DNA from: Protula sp. h YS-2021
Taxonomy: Eukaryota > Annelida > Polychaeta > Sabellida > Serpulidae
Assembly: GCA_949752745.1 (NCBI GenBank)
Contig: OX457026.1
Coordinates: forward strand, 29,326,116-29,390,115
Length of the DNA stretch: 64,000 nt
Reading direction: 5' to 3'
Within the stretch, counting starts at the first letter, position 1, and each line of letters begins with the position of its first letter. The position numbers and the translations under genes were made by a program. The notes beneath the pieces are model-generated. The model ran no database searches and was not told the DNA's origin. It saw only the letters and a program-made list of their open reading frames with translations. Shown here piece after piece: positions 1 to 13,100 of this stretch.

Positions 1-176
1 ACATTTTTAAACAAAAAACAAACAAATAAACAAACAAACAAGAACAAACTTTATTTTATTCACAAAGACCTTATCTAAAGTGATTCTTTTACATGAACTG
101 ATAAATTTCTAAGAATAAACGACTGGGGCATAAAATCACACAGGCCAAGAAATGTTTTGAAACCTATCAGGAAATC

Positions 177-242
<66 letters not shown>

Positions 243-960
243 GATTATTGTGATTATTATGATTATTATTATTATTATTATGCGTATTTCTTGTATAGTG
301 CAGACAACAAGGTAACTTGACATGAACGCTTAACAATTTACTATATGAGGTATAAAACAGTACGTAATAAATTGATAAAAACATTACAATTAGAGCTCAA
401 TCAGACAAAGAATAAATATTAACTACGAATACTTCGCATAATACTTCATACTCGATGACCTTAGGAACAAATTAACAATACTGATGGTAAGCTAAATAGA
501 ATAGGTACCTTTTTAATTTTGACTTAAAGGTTCCGAGTGGATTGCAGCTTCTGATTTCAAGGGCTAATTGTTCCATATGCGTGGGGCTGCAACCCTTAAA
601 GATCTATCGCCGGGGCATTTTAACCTTGACCGTGGTGTATGAAATATATAAGCGGTACAACACAATTCACAATTAAACATGATAGGATATCTCACATTAT
701 GTATGACCAGGATCGCCCTATCCATTTATTACAAAATGAACTACAATAGATTACAACAGCACTTAGGCATTTTAAATACCTTGAACAGATAGCAAGAAAA
801 AATTTGCCGAACACAATCAAAATACTGGCCTAAAAACGAAAGTATCCAGATGTATAGCCAAATAACTTTTTATTTTTAAGAATAAAGTTTTCATAGTTGC
901 AAAACTGATTTATGAGGTCATGTTTATGTGTATGCCACTTTTTGGAAGAATCAATTCAAT
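1..960. other. Non-coding, no gene recognised
   Basis: AT-rich sequence with an ATT microsatellite at 177-283. Apparent reading frames across the microsatellite are runs of Ile or Asn and are not coding. I see no exon, RNA gene or transposon domain here. Confidence 0.6.
177..283. repeat. (ATT)n microsatellite
   Basis: About 35 nearly perfect ATT units with a few ATG/GTG interruptions near 242-272. Confidence 0.95.
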
Positions 961-965
961 ACCCA

Positions 966-1002
966 GGCAGGTGCGAAACAAAGTGATAGTTTCGCACCTG
1001 CC
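966..1002. repeat. Perfect 14-bp hairpin upstream of transposase remnant
   Basis: GGCAGGTGCGAAAC at 966-979 is followed after a 9-nt loop by its exact reverse complement at 989-1002. It lies 112 bp before the start of the Tc1-like frame. It could be a terminal or subterminal inverted repeat of that element or an unrelated hairpin. Confidence 0.7.
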
Positions 1003-1113
1003 ATAGTTTGATTATGTTGGGGTGTGAGTACTGTTTATTGACTCGTACAGTTTGCTGAAAGATAGCCCTATGTTTGAACAATTGACAGTTTTGTTACAAA
1101 ACCACGAATAAAA

Positions 1114-1990
1114 ATGCCACGACTCTCTGAAACAGAAAGGGAACGAGCAATAGGCATGTTGAGTGTAGCAGCATTCACGAGAGATGTAGCCAGACGCTTT
1201 TGGTTCACTCGAGCAACACTTAATCGTTTACGACGGCGCTATAGAGAGAGCGAAAACACTCGTGACAGACCGCGTAACGGGCGACCTTGTGTAGCGACCG
1301 CTCGCAAGATCGCAGAATTCGCCTACAGTGCTCGCACTGCCGTTATGAATGCAAACGAAATTCCTAGAACTCACAACCCACACATATCCAGCCAAACGGT
1401 AATTAATCGCCTCGGCGAGCATGGATTCAATGTCACCGGCCACTGGTTGGTATCGTGTACAACGCCGACCGACTTTAAATTCGCATTCACTGTGGCCGCA
1501 ATCATAGCCAAGAGCGTGTTGACACCGCAGCTGGCGACATGTTATATTCAGTGATGAATCTCGATATCAACTGTATCGTTTAGACATTCGTGCACAAGTG
1601 TACAGGCGTGATGGAGAACGTTACACCACATCATGCGTACGACAAGTTGATCGGTTTGGCTGACGTTCGCAGCCCCTCGTTATTGATGGCAACCTGACGG
1701 CTAATCGCTACAACTGACGCCTATTAAGCGCTCAAGTTGTCCCCTATACACAGCCGAATCCAGCTGCTATTTTTATGCACGATAATGCACGCCCGCACGC
1801 CGTTCACGTGTGCCAGCAGTATCTTATTGCAAACAACGTTCGGCTGCTTCGATAGCCCCCATATTTAACGGACCTTAATCATATTGAACATTTTTGGGAT
1901 CATCTGGATCGCCAGGAGTGGCATCGTTGATACCAAACCAAGATCAACGTATTGGTGACGCCAGTGCCCAGAAGAATCCTAACTATGCTC
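1114..1990 (+). pseudogene. Tc1/mariner-like DDE transposase remnant
   Basis: Starts with MPRLSETERERAIGML and continues with a helix-turn-helix segment and a DRPRNGRP linker, the N-terminal DNA-binding layout of Tc1-type transposases (residues 1-60). The open frame ends at 1554. Past it, other frames still encode the catalytic core in order: FSDESRYQLYR near 1540-1575, FMHDNARPHA near 1773-1802, and NHIEHFWDHLDR near 1877-1912, matching the D, D and E blocks. Frame changes and internal stops between these blocks show it is dead. Terminal repeats could not be set with confidence; a perfect hairpin at 966-1002 is a candidate. Family call is firm, exact clade is not. Confidence 0.8.
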
Positions 1991-4500
1991 AATGGTAATG
2001 GTGGACATAGACAATATTGAGATAAGGGCAAAGTGGTGTTGTTCGTGTAAATGAAAATTGACAACCGTTTGATAATCAAGATGCTGTGATTGCGCACATA
2101 ACTGATCGAATTCATAGTTTTCCACGGTAACTGGTGTGGGCGTTGAATATGTAAGACATTCATTTGGATTAATTGAGTAGTTTCAGAAATAATAGAGTTT
2201 TAAATTGATGGATACTTTCTTTTTTAGGTCAGTATAGTTTCTGACAGCTCGTATTTTTAAATCAATGACTGACGTCAGACAGAGGGTGAACACCAGGTTT
2301 CGGTAAGTAAAACAAAGCAGCGTGTCCAAAATTAGTAATGTTCATTTGTGGCTTTAGAACAGCAATTCCACTTGGCAAAAATAAGAAGATAAAGCTTGTT
2401 AAATAGACTGCCGCCTTGTATTTCTGTCCGTAGAGTGATTTCCACTTCGTATACATAGGCTTTCATTTTTGCACAGTTAACTGATGAGGAAAACGATTTG
2501 ATGCAAATTATATTAATTGCAAAATCGAAAATGAAAAAAGATTTGATCTTCTGCTATCTGAGAAAGTTAAAATAATCAAAGCTCGCTGACAAAGTATTAA
2601 AGTAACTGCTGCAGCTCATTTAATTTTCAGCTCCAAATATTTCTTTAACTTTTCAAATATAGTGAAAAAGAAAGTGGATAATTGGAACTGTTTAATAAAA
2701 AAGAAGCAATTTTAAACCAGACTGATTTCGCTACCAAGTAATGAAATTTACACTCGACAGGACAAGATCATTATGCTGAAAGCTGAAAAATATAAAACTT
2801 TGTCATAAATTATGTCTCCATGCCAGTGACATGCCCAAATGTTCAAAATTCCAAAAAAAAAAAAAAGAAGAAAACCCTAACACTGGCTTTCTTCACAAAA
2901 TCTCTGGCATGAGATACGTGTTTTTAGCAAAGGAGGTATCCAGTTTGAGAAACAGGTGAATCGCACAAATACAATTCAATTCTTCAGAAATAAAAAGACA
3001 AAAAAAACTCACAAATACTTATGAGCGCGCCATAATAACACAACATTTTATTGCGCTCCGATTAAAACTGCTCCAGCAGTAGCATTTGATGGGAAAAGTG
3101 GTTGCTATCAACAGCCTTTAAAGTGCTTCTTTTTTAAAAATTAGAGACGTCTGCAGCCACGGTATATATGTTGCCGAGCCACCTGATGTGCTTTACCTTC
3201 CTTTTAAATACTTCATGAATCCTTCGCGATGCTTTTAACATAATAACTACTGCTATAAAAAAATTAAGTAAAAACGTTTCTATAAACGGCGTCACCAAGC
3301 CAGTTACATGAACAAAGTATTCGAACAAATATTTTGAAAAGTATTTTCCCGGCTTTTACTAACCTCATGCTCAATTTCAGGTATTTGAAGCAGACATGTA
3401 CATTAGCAAACAAGGTTTCGTATCGCCAAATTGAGAAATCCAAATAAAATAATCCCACCCCCACCCCACGCCTCCTGCGATCTAATGAAAACTGCTCGAG
3501 CATTTAGTCAAAATATACAGACGGGCACACGTGAGAAGTTACGTGTGCAAAGTGTTCAATGCAATGCCCATGGTTATTCACCATCAAAACAGGTTTTTGC
3601 TTTGTACTAATGTGTAGCTGTTTAGTTGGATCGAAGAAAAGTATCATGCTATCGTTTCTGTGCCCGCAACACAGTTGAAATGAAATTTCTAGTAAAATTT
3701 AGAATTAATTTCATTGGAGTGCAAAACTTTTATGGTTAGCTCCAAGCAATTCATGAATAACCCCTTGTTCATTCGTACTAGGATTTGATGTTCTCTTTCC
3801 ATCCGGCGCCCCGAAACGTGGGGCCCAGAAATGGTGGGATGAGGTGGGACTGGCTGTTGTAAAATTGGGGATTTTGCTCACATAAATGTCTTGTAGCTGC
3901 CGTTGCATCGACCCGATGCTTTGAAATAGATTTAGCTAGTAATATGGCATTTTTCCAGCACCATGCTCTTCGGGCGTGCATCCTTTCGGCTAATATACCG
4001 ATAAATAAAACTTCTAAGAAACAGTTTCTTGTTTTATTTCTGTCTGTTTCCCGACGCCTGTATTCTCTTTCTATTGGTGTGCATGGAGCGGTCGCGTGCG
4101 GTCTATATGCTATGCATGGCTGTGTCTCGCCAAGACATCTAATACTGAACCCACACTATCAAAGATGTTATCAGAATTCGCTAAACCTCGAAATTTCAGT
4201 TTTTGCGCCGTGTTATAACACGTGCGCCCGACGGGTGCACTGCGTTACTCGTGTGCTCCCAGGTGTGCCCTACTTGTACCCCTTCTCCCCTTGCCATCCT
4301 GTCGCGTTACTCATGCGCGTCCCCGGGGTGATGTCTGCGCTCCCGCTGTTCCCCCTCCACGTAAGCTCCATAGATGCCAGCTGCTGTCACCTCGTGGGGG
4401 CACATGAGTAACTCGCTGTCCGTGCTGCTGTTCCCCTGCGCTACCCACTTGTAACAATCTTAACTACAATAAATATATACAAGCAAAAAAGTCCAAAAGT
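1991..4500. other. Non-coding, nothing recognised
   Basis: AT-rich stretch with no supported exon, RNA gene or transposon domain. The short reading frames here (for example 2262-2456 and 3711-3981) show no family signature. The end of the Tc1-like element probably falls near 2170. Confidence 0.5.
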
Positions 4501-4541
4501 CTGCTCTGTCATAGCTAGTTCATTTTCCTTTCATCACAGTA

Positions 4542-6706
4542 TTACTTGTTAATTATGGATTCCGCTGCTACGAATGGCATGTGGGGCAGTCTTGACACGA
4601 CATCTAGCATGCAGTTCTGCAAGTAAAACCGAATAAAAGAGTTAGGGAATTGCGAGCAGTCTGCCCGCAATATGTCTTCCATGGTCGTGCCGGTTACCGC
4701 CTTCAGTGAACATGCAATCTGTCGCACTTTACGGAGGTGCATCGTGGAGGTGCATCTCTTATGTCCCTTCGCCTTGTGATGCCATGTCATATGCCGCCAC
4801 CATTCCTCTCTTGATGTAGTTGGATATGGTGGGTTTCCCTATTTCTCTGTTAATATGGGGAAGAAACGGCATTATTAGTCTTTTTGTTCTGGCCTGCGTA
4901 TTACCTTTGACGCCAACTTGTTTTTACGTAGTGTATCCACGAGGCACAGTAATTTTCCTATACGCCTCGATTTTCCTTCTGGTGCATCTCCGGATAGCAC
5001 GGGCAGCGAGATTTCCAAAATCGTACGCTTACCGTGAGCTACGATGTGTGTTTTGCCTAGGAAATCGGCCGTAAGTTTCAGGACAACCCTGCCATTATTA
5101 TCAACTATAAAATATCGCAAATCTAGTGCGTGCTTCCTCTTGCCTGACACCAATGCTAGAAGGAAAGTTACCTTAAATGTAGGCTCCCACAGTGACGTGT
5201 TCTGTTCGTCCCGGAAGGTGGGGTCCTGAAAGTCCGCTAGTACTACCTTTAGGTTCCACTGCACTATGTGCTTGACTGGGGTCGGTCTCTGCAAACGAAA
5301 AGTTCTTCTATTGTTTAGAAAGAAACTCATCCTTGCCTGAGTCGTACTCAGTTGCGTCCTTCATCGGCCATCAGTGGCCACTGGGTCTGCTGATTTCATC
5401 GAACACCACCTCTCGAATACTTTCCACTGTGACCTATAGACCGAACGAGTGGACTTGCACCTCTTGTATGAGCAACCGCCCTGAAGTTCTCGCCCAAGGA
5501 TCCTAATTGCTTCTCATACTGCTCACATTTCTAGCACATTGATGTGCATGCTTCGCAGTTACTGCGGACCTTGCCGCTGAAGAAACCTGCCGTGAAAGTG
5601 TGCTCCCAGCCTACCTTTAATGCGTCGGTCTGCAATTGGAGTTGTGGCTGCGGTATGGTGAATGGGGTGTTCAACCACCACCGAAGATCTTCTGTCGCCC
5701 GTGTAGCAACGTTTCTGCTACGGTTTCGGGTACCCACCTGTTTTCCAGCATCGGCATGATGATATTGTGAATCTTCTGATTCTTTCTGGTGACGGAAAAG
5801 CGCGCATTGAGCGCATTGCCTTGCTGAAAAACCAAGGCGCCGGTGCCAGCCTAAAGGGTAGTGCGGGGTAGCAATAACTGTGCCCCCAACCTCAAAGCAA
5901 AGGTATTTGTAGTGTGCGGGCCACATCGGTATGTGCAAGTAGGTCGATCGAAGTAGCCCACATGCCCGACTGACCACCTTGCGGATGTGCTGGTAAGTGT
6001 CCATATTGAATGTTGGGGTTGTCAAAAGTCCGTTTAAGGGTTTCAAGTCTATTGTGATGCGCCAGTTCCCCGTTCTTTTCGGCCTCAAGAAAACCCTGTG
6101 AAACATGTGTGATTGGCTCACCGGCATTTCCTCTATGACTCCCTTTTCTAGCAACTTTTCCAGCATATCCGTGAGTGCTGCTTGCTTTTCCGTTCCCTGG
6201 CCGTGGCTCGAGAATTAGCCCGCTGTGATTCTGTTGCCTGTAGTGTAGGTGTGGGTGTGAGCTCCCTTACCTGCTCCGGTCCTGTAGTTGTTGCGCTCGG
6301 TGCATGCGCCTGCAGCCCATGAGTCGTGAAATCACGACTGACTGTTGCTCTAGTGCGTTTTGTAGGATATCTTCAAGCTTTATCCGTATCGGGACAGCCG
6401 GCTTCTCTGCTTGTGGCTGGTATTCCCGATGCTTGGTGTGTCACCAGCCTTCGTAATCACGTGATCCTACCTGCCCGGCGGCCCTAACAATGGATTCCTC
6501 AAATGGTTCTGTGGCCTACTCTCAGTCGATCGGGTTGAGGGCAGTAGTTGCCGCCTCTTGCTCTTGTTCTTGCAGCAATACGGACGCTTCCTTCCGTTGT
6601 CGGGCTCCCAGAGGCGCTTCTTGTCCTCCCTCAACTTGTGCTTGCGGCGTCTCTTGGGCGACCTCTTGGTGCCCGAGTCCTGATCCGATACCTTCTCATC
6701 ACGCAT
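4542..6706 (-). pseudogene. Decayed DIRS-order retrotransposon (gag tail, RT, recombinase)
   Basis: Read on the minus strand, from high to low coordinates: a Lys/Arg-rich gag-like tail (6706-6467); reverse transcriptase with GVIEEMPVSQ, VFLRPKRTGNWRITIDL and TYLHIPMWPAHYKYL (6166-5800); the start of RNase H (WWLNTPF then LQTDALKVGWEH, near 5690-5600); a tyrosine-recombinase core with LALVSGKRKHALDL (5330-4875); and the recombinase C-terminus with VRQIACSLKAV and FPNSFIRFYL (4790-4542). The order gag-RT-RH-YR is the DIRS order, and the peptides resemble the better preserved element at 34068-41662. Frameshifts and stops interrupt every domain, and the YLDD box is lost. The position matching the HxxR histidine appears replaced. 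No inverted termini were recognised. Confidence 0.82.
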
Positions 6707-7028
6707 TGGGGCGCCGGGACTTTGCCCGATGGCTCATAAGTTGGGACATCCGTCGAGGACATTGTCCGCGATCACAGTTCTTTTATTTATGTATTACGTA
6801 GTTGGCGTCGACGTTGCCTGTTCAAGCTATGCCATACTTGGTCTGAAAGATGCTAGCACACTGCACATGTTATCGCACTGCCACAGTCTTGTTTCCGTAA
6901 CGACTAGCACAGTCATTGCAATACCCGTGGGGCTCGTCCTTAAGACCTGCGTGACCACATCGTTGCTTCTTTACCATGGTCGTTCATGACTGCAAGTGGA
7001 CACAGGGAATTTAAGTTAATGGCAGTTT

Positions 7029-7097
7029 TTGCCCCGAGTGAGGATCGAACTTACGACCTTGAGATTTTGAGACTGCCTACTGAGCCAACAGCTTCCT
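7029..7097 (-). repeat. tRNA-derived SINE head
   Basis: On the minus strand an A-box-like TTGGCTCAGTAGG is followed about 35 nt later by a B-box-like GTTCGATCCTC and then CGGGGCAAAA. The same CGGGGCAAA ending follows the tRNA-like sequence at 31865-31936, suggesting one SINE or tRNA-relic family. Cloverleaf pairing is poor, so this is not a functional tRNA gene. Confidence 0.55.
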
Positions 7098-7109
7098 ACA
7101 CTCTCTTGA

Positions 7110-8925
7110 CCAGGAGTTAGATAGGAGGAAGGTAACATTGTGAGCAGACACGCGGTATCTCTGTGAACTTGCCGTACTGTGGGTGCCTTTTCACCACAGT
7201 TAAAAACTGCTTATTTCTCCGTGTGACGTGGTCAAAACTCAAAGTTGCAGGTATCTCAAAGAACTAGTGAGAGGCCTTTAACATTGGTGAAGCTGGAGAT
7301 CAGGCAAATGCCCTCGTTTCCCGTAAAATTGGCAATTTTGGTTTTCTAACGTGTTGAGGGCACTACCGCGTTACTCACAATCAAAGACATCTAAAGCAGT
7401 CTAAAGGAGCTAAACTTTGCCGTCGAGCGATCCGAACTTCCATATAGCGTAACAAAGCCTATTGTTTGACTGGAGAAGTGCCTGAAACCGGTACGCTAGC
7501 GACTGAAACAGCTAGGCTATCCACCGCAAAGTGTTGACCCCGCCATTGGCAAATCAAACTGTTGCTGCACCGTTCCCTCTGGATGTAATTCTCCCACACT
7601 TCACCCAATGGGCGACTCAGTAGAAGACATCAATCTCAGACGTGCGCTGTAGACAAGGGTCCTTTCCAGATCAACATCAGGGTTTTTTCCATAGAATTCT
7701 GTGTATAGTTGTGCTTTGTATTTGTGCCATTTAAAATGCCTAAAAAGTGTTGTAATGTTCCATCTGCATCTTATTAATCCACTACCAAAAGTTCAATTGA
7801 GAGGCGTTTGACGAAATATGTCAACAACATATTGCTGGAGTTTAATTCGTGTTGGTTTTGAAAGTTTTCGTATATGTCAAAATATTCTGTTGCCACACTC
7901 ATGAATAAGAAGCGAGTACCAACCACTGTGTCACTGTTTACATCCGTGTAGCTGGTAACCTCGGGAAGTTGCAGTGAATACTGCTCCGAAGCTTGCTCGT
8001 CAGTGCTGCCAAAATCCTGATTTCTATCATATGTTTCAAGCCTGAACTGTCTTATGAAAAGTAAAGTTTCATAGTGTGTCTTATCTATGCACTATCTGTT
8101 TACTTTGTGAGGCGTGTATTTTACACGTGGTCACAAAAAAGACGTTAAAACTTCTTTATCTTATTCAGTCGTATCTTTTTGCTTGCTGCATTTTATAAGG
8201 AAATATAGTATTGTGTGATTTCTTGCCATTTATTTGTACTTAAAAGAACAGTAATTCTGAAAATTTATGATCAAAAGACGTCACTCCGAGTACAACAGGT
8301 TATTTTTCGTCGAGATTCTTCCAAATAAAGTTCAATTAACCTCTCTACTAACTGCGCTTTTTCCCTGAAACCCTCGTTTTTCGTTTCCGACATTCTTGCG
8401 TCCAATGTCCGCAATCCATGCTTTGTATTTGATTAAATTTTAACCTTAAAAAATTCGTCTATTTAGACTGAAAAAAACCGGATGAAAACGCATCTGGACC
8501 CCTGACAACAGTGGCGCCGCCCTACAGTTGCAAAAACACATTATTTTATAGTCCCCCATTGATCTTCAAGATTTCCAGCAACTTTCTGCAATCTGCAAGC
8601 TATTCAGGAAAAATTAAGATAATAATCTTAAGCAAAGTTGAAAGTCAGACAAATTTAGTGAACAAATTTGGTGAGAGCAAATCTCAAATCCAACGAGTTT
8701 TGAAATGAAAAGCTGACTATTTAACCGCTTTTCTGATCAGATTTTTTAGTCTTTAGACTTTTTCGACCCAAGTGTAAATATGAATGGTCACTGAAGTATT
8801 TTGTGATCAATAGACTGGATGTAGGAATATAGTTGATGATTTCTGAAAAGAAAGAAGTGCTATTATTTCATTTCATATGGATACACTATAAACATAACAA
8901 AATGCACTCTTACACGTCAAATTTG
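7110..8925. other. Non-coding, nothing recognised
   Basis: Mixed-composition sequence with no convincing exon or mobile-element domain on either strand. Confidence 0.5.
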
Positions 8926-8929
8926 CTCG

Positions 8930-9004
8930 AACCCCGGAAATCGGACCACCCCGGAAATCGGATCACTTTTGGCCAGTCCCGTAGGTGGTCCGATTTCAGG
9001 GGTT
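8930..9004. repeat. Inverted repeat, 21-bp arms with one mismatch
   Basis: The left arm 8930-8950 (ending in ATCGGACCACC) is matched by 8984-9004 (beginning GGTGGTCCGAT) with one mismatch. A second, direct copy of the CCCCGGAAATCGG motif sits in the spacer at 8949-8961. Confidence 0.75.
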
Positions 9005-9009
9005 CCGGT

Positions 9010-10160
9010 GTGTCTCAAAAACGGTTGCACTTAGAGCTTCAGAGTGAAATATGTTATACACTACTTTTTCACAAAAAATATATGGTAACCTATGTTTTTG
9101 CCTGTGACGTCATTTTGACGTCATGATGTCAAATTTTTGTTATTTTTGTAGTTTTGATGTTCATTGTACTGCAAACGATACAGAAAATTTCACAATACAA
9201 GGGATTTACTATAATTGCCCTGTCAAGGCCCCAATAGCTGCCCCTGTCTCTGACAATTTTCCTCGAATCTAAAACTATTCCGCATTTTAACTTGGTTCGC
9301 CTCGAATTTAATCTTTTAGGAATCTATGCATTTTACCTATATCTTTCCGTATTTTAATGATAAGATTGTAAAATTCTTCAACTTGAATTTTAAAAAGTAG
9401 AGTAGGACAACCATTGATTTAAATAAATCGAATCTGCATTCATATATGGATAAAAACACCCATAACCATTTTTGTGGTGCACTATGTTTGCGCTGTATCA
9501 GTGTCACTTCCAATGCAAAGTAGATTATTTCCAGTTTACCATCATAGCCTATACATGAGGTAGTTGTTGACAAATGTTCAAATAGAAAGGGAAAATAAAC
9601 ACACTTGGACTCTTCATAAGTAAGCCGGTTATCTAGAAAAATCTAGAAATTAAAGTCATCATTTGAATCTTTATTTTGCGTTGAAATATGTGTGAGGTAG
9701 AACACACAGCAATAGCAAAAATATGTATGCCCTGATTGATCAATTCAAAAATGTCATACTGGTTATTTAGGTTTCGAAGAAGTGATTTATACAACACATA
9801 AATACTTAAGAGATCTCATACATCACAATAAAAGTTAACATAGCACTTAACTTAGTAACAATGTCTGGGTGAACTGAGATACATTTTCGCTGGTTCGTTT
9901 TGGGGCAAATTTTATCAAACTTAACGCCGTAAATTTGTTTTAAAAGCAACTGTACTAAAACACCTGACATTAGAATTTCTATAAACCGGACAAAATGGTT
10001 TTAATTAAAGGATGGTATTATTTTCGATTTTACACAGCCGAAGGGAACTGAATCATAGCAGACGAAATGTGGTCAAATCTAGAGTTGTCTTGTTTCTGTT
10101 TCAACGAGATTCTAATGAAATTCTGAACAAGTTTTCAATGATTAAACAACCAACACTCGT
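9010..10160. other. Downstream flank of ELOVL gene A
   Basis: AT-rich, no separate gene seen. Part of it is probably the 3' UTR of the minus-strand elongase gene ending at 10168; the UTR end was not defined. Confidence 0.45.
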
Positions 10161-10167
10161 AAAAATT

Positions 10168-13100
10168 TTATTTGATTTCGATGTTTCTTTGTCTCGCATT
10201 TGATACATGCAATGGCTTATCGTCATTAACCAATTGTTTTCCAGTTACAAGGGGCACAGTGCCATTGCTATGGTAACCATTCGCTTCCTGTTGTATTTTC
10301 CTTCCCTTTGTGACGTAAGCCTTGTAGAAGAAGTTTGAGAACAGAATGATGAGCGATATTGCGTAAGCCGTCACTATATAGTTGAGGAATTGTGGGAAAT
10401 CACATTCTCGTCCAACGTACATATTCGTCAATGTGTGAATTAAAACTATCAAAAATTGAGTCTAAAACACGAAAATCATTCAAAATTACCATACCTCTAA
10501 CATAGCAAATTTTGGTAGCTTGCACAAAGAACATTGATTATTTTGGAATAATATCTGATAAGGAAATTGCTTACTCAGGTTAAAATTAAAGTATAACTTT
10601 AACAATTCACACCACATTGGAAATCTTCTTGCCCAGTATCACAAGCGAGCAAAATAATGGCACATTAAATTAAGTACAATCCCTTATTTATAAATATATT
10701 GACAAACACGATTCTCTTCAAAACTAAAAAAATTAAATGAGAGTCAAACAAATCGGATTACTAATTTTTCTTGGGTAAAACTAAATTTCATTATGTTACC
10801 AAAATACTGAAATGTTCAACTTTGTGAGGAAGCGCATGCCAGAATTTGTTTAATACTTGAAAATATAATATATTAGACAAGATGTTAGGAGCTTTCACTG
10901 AAACACTTTTTATCACTTACTAGTTGAATCTGGGTGATGTATTTTTTCCACCACAAATGTTTTTGCACATGTGGTCCCATCGATGCTAAGCAATAGTAGC
11001 CGTACATGATTACGTGTACGGCTGAATTCATTATCCCCATGAAAAATGCTGTAAATGAGACGCACAACGTTAAAACAAAGAATCGTCAGGTAATGAGTAT
11101 CAAATCATTAAATATATAAAATTTTTACAGTTTTGAACAAACTTAAAGATAATAACTTTGAAGCAAGTGGTTTCCAAATTCGGTTCTGTCACGCTCACTA
11201 AAATGTCATACCAACACCTGCCGAAAAATAACAGGAGCTCTCATGGCACCCTCAAAGCCTTACATTGGCCACCGGCCACGTATTTGACAGCTATCCACCA
11301 GTTCAGTATCATGGTACTGTGGTGGTACACATGAAGAAATGTCACCTGATTGTTTTTCTTCCTGAGTATAAAAAATACCTACAAACACAGAAAGATAATA
11401 TAGAAATGAGATAGACAAAATTATTTATAAACGAACAGAGTTCGTTACTGATAGGGAACTTAAACTTATGAATGTAAGAAAAATAATAATAAAATGCCTC
11501 CAAGCCGTACCAATAACTACCAACTACCATTATTCTTGTTTACAAAGTTTTACGAGTCTGTAAAACAAAATTTGGCTCAATTTAGACACTTTGACAACTT
11601 TTAGATCACTATTGTCTAACTGGTCTGTAGTATATACAGGTAGACTCGATATAAGTCCACATGTTTTTATTAAATGATATAGTTTGCATTTTGGACCATA
11701 TCTATTTACAGTTACGTTCTGGTAAACATTGAAACAAATAAGACTACAACACTTACTCAATGTAATAATTGAAATTAACAAGTCAGTTTGTACTTACTGT
11801 GTCTAATAACTCGATTACTTTTGAGAAAAAGAACCACCAGCATATACCTGCCATCTAAAAATAAACAGGTAACTAAACAGTATCACAGCTAGCCAATAGT
11901 TTTAAATCATAGCATCAGTAAAGCTTAGCAACAGTAACACTTTATTGCTGTAGTCCAAATCGTGAAGTAATTTATATTTAAAGCATTCAATATCAGTTTA
12001 AAATTCAGTCATCAGAGAATCTTTGGCAGACCATATTGGAAGGACAATCTTTTTGAATGTCTGTAAAACAATCCGATCATATTTCATGATTACAAGATTA
12101 GAAATTAATCTTCGCCTTATCTGGGCTGTAGCTAAACAAAGTGATTATCATGGTGCGTACCACCTTGCTGATATATAACCCGATTTAGGTTAAAACAATA
12201 ATCTAAACTTCAAATTAAATTACTTTTTCAATGGCATTCACAAACTGTCATTTGCATGAATGGGACAAAATAACAAAGCATTAAAGTATGAATAACCACC
12301 AAAACTGAAAGTTGAAATAATCCGGCTTATTAATGCTTCCAATAATAACATTGGCTAACACATAGGCTTGATGAGTAAATAGCTATATGAATGAATTATT
12401 GATGTTGTAAATCGTAAAGCAGTTACTTCTGATAATATGAAGTTGTAAAATCCCAACTTGGTTAAATTGCCTTCCCGAGTGGTAATGCCATTTTTAAACC
12501 ATTTACCATAGCGCCATGAATATAACGAGTGGGAGAAATTTGCCTTGTTTCGTCATTTTTACGTTATGGCTGTTTGTATGCACTACAACAGGTAAATACG
12601 TACACGAAGAGCTAATGGGCTGGTTGAGTAATCTACAGGTTGGCATACTAAACTATACCCAGCTAAGTAGGCTGATGCTGTAAACTGCAACACAAACTTC
12701 TGTATATGCTCGTGCAAACTTCCTTTCAATACTTATTATATATGTAATGAAAGTCACTATAAAAGCCAATACAGTAAATTAGGTCTTTCTAAAAAACATA
12801 TTAAAGACTTTACTGCATACATAATAATATTTAGATACAACGATAGCTGTGTAAAAGTTGAAAAATAATACTCAAGTAACATTCTTTCCTCCTCTATCAG
12901 GCTCACAACTTTTCAAAATAACACAACGGATTAGACAGTTTCCTTTGTTTTAAACGATTACCGATGAGCTAGAAAATTTTAAAAATATTTTGCAAGAACT
13001 TGCTGTTTAAACTTTCAATTTCCATTGCATTAGCAAAGAATAAGTGTATTGTCTTTTGCTTTACTGCATTCTCACTACAACCATTTATTAACCTATTTAT

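Noticed and set aside
75..384. Poly-Ile and poly-Asn frames
   Set aside because: Translation of the ATT microsatellite.
3944..4411. 155-residue Cys/Pro-rich plus frame
   Set aside because: No recognisable domain, no splice or repeat support; lies next to DIRS debris.
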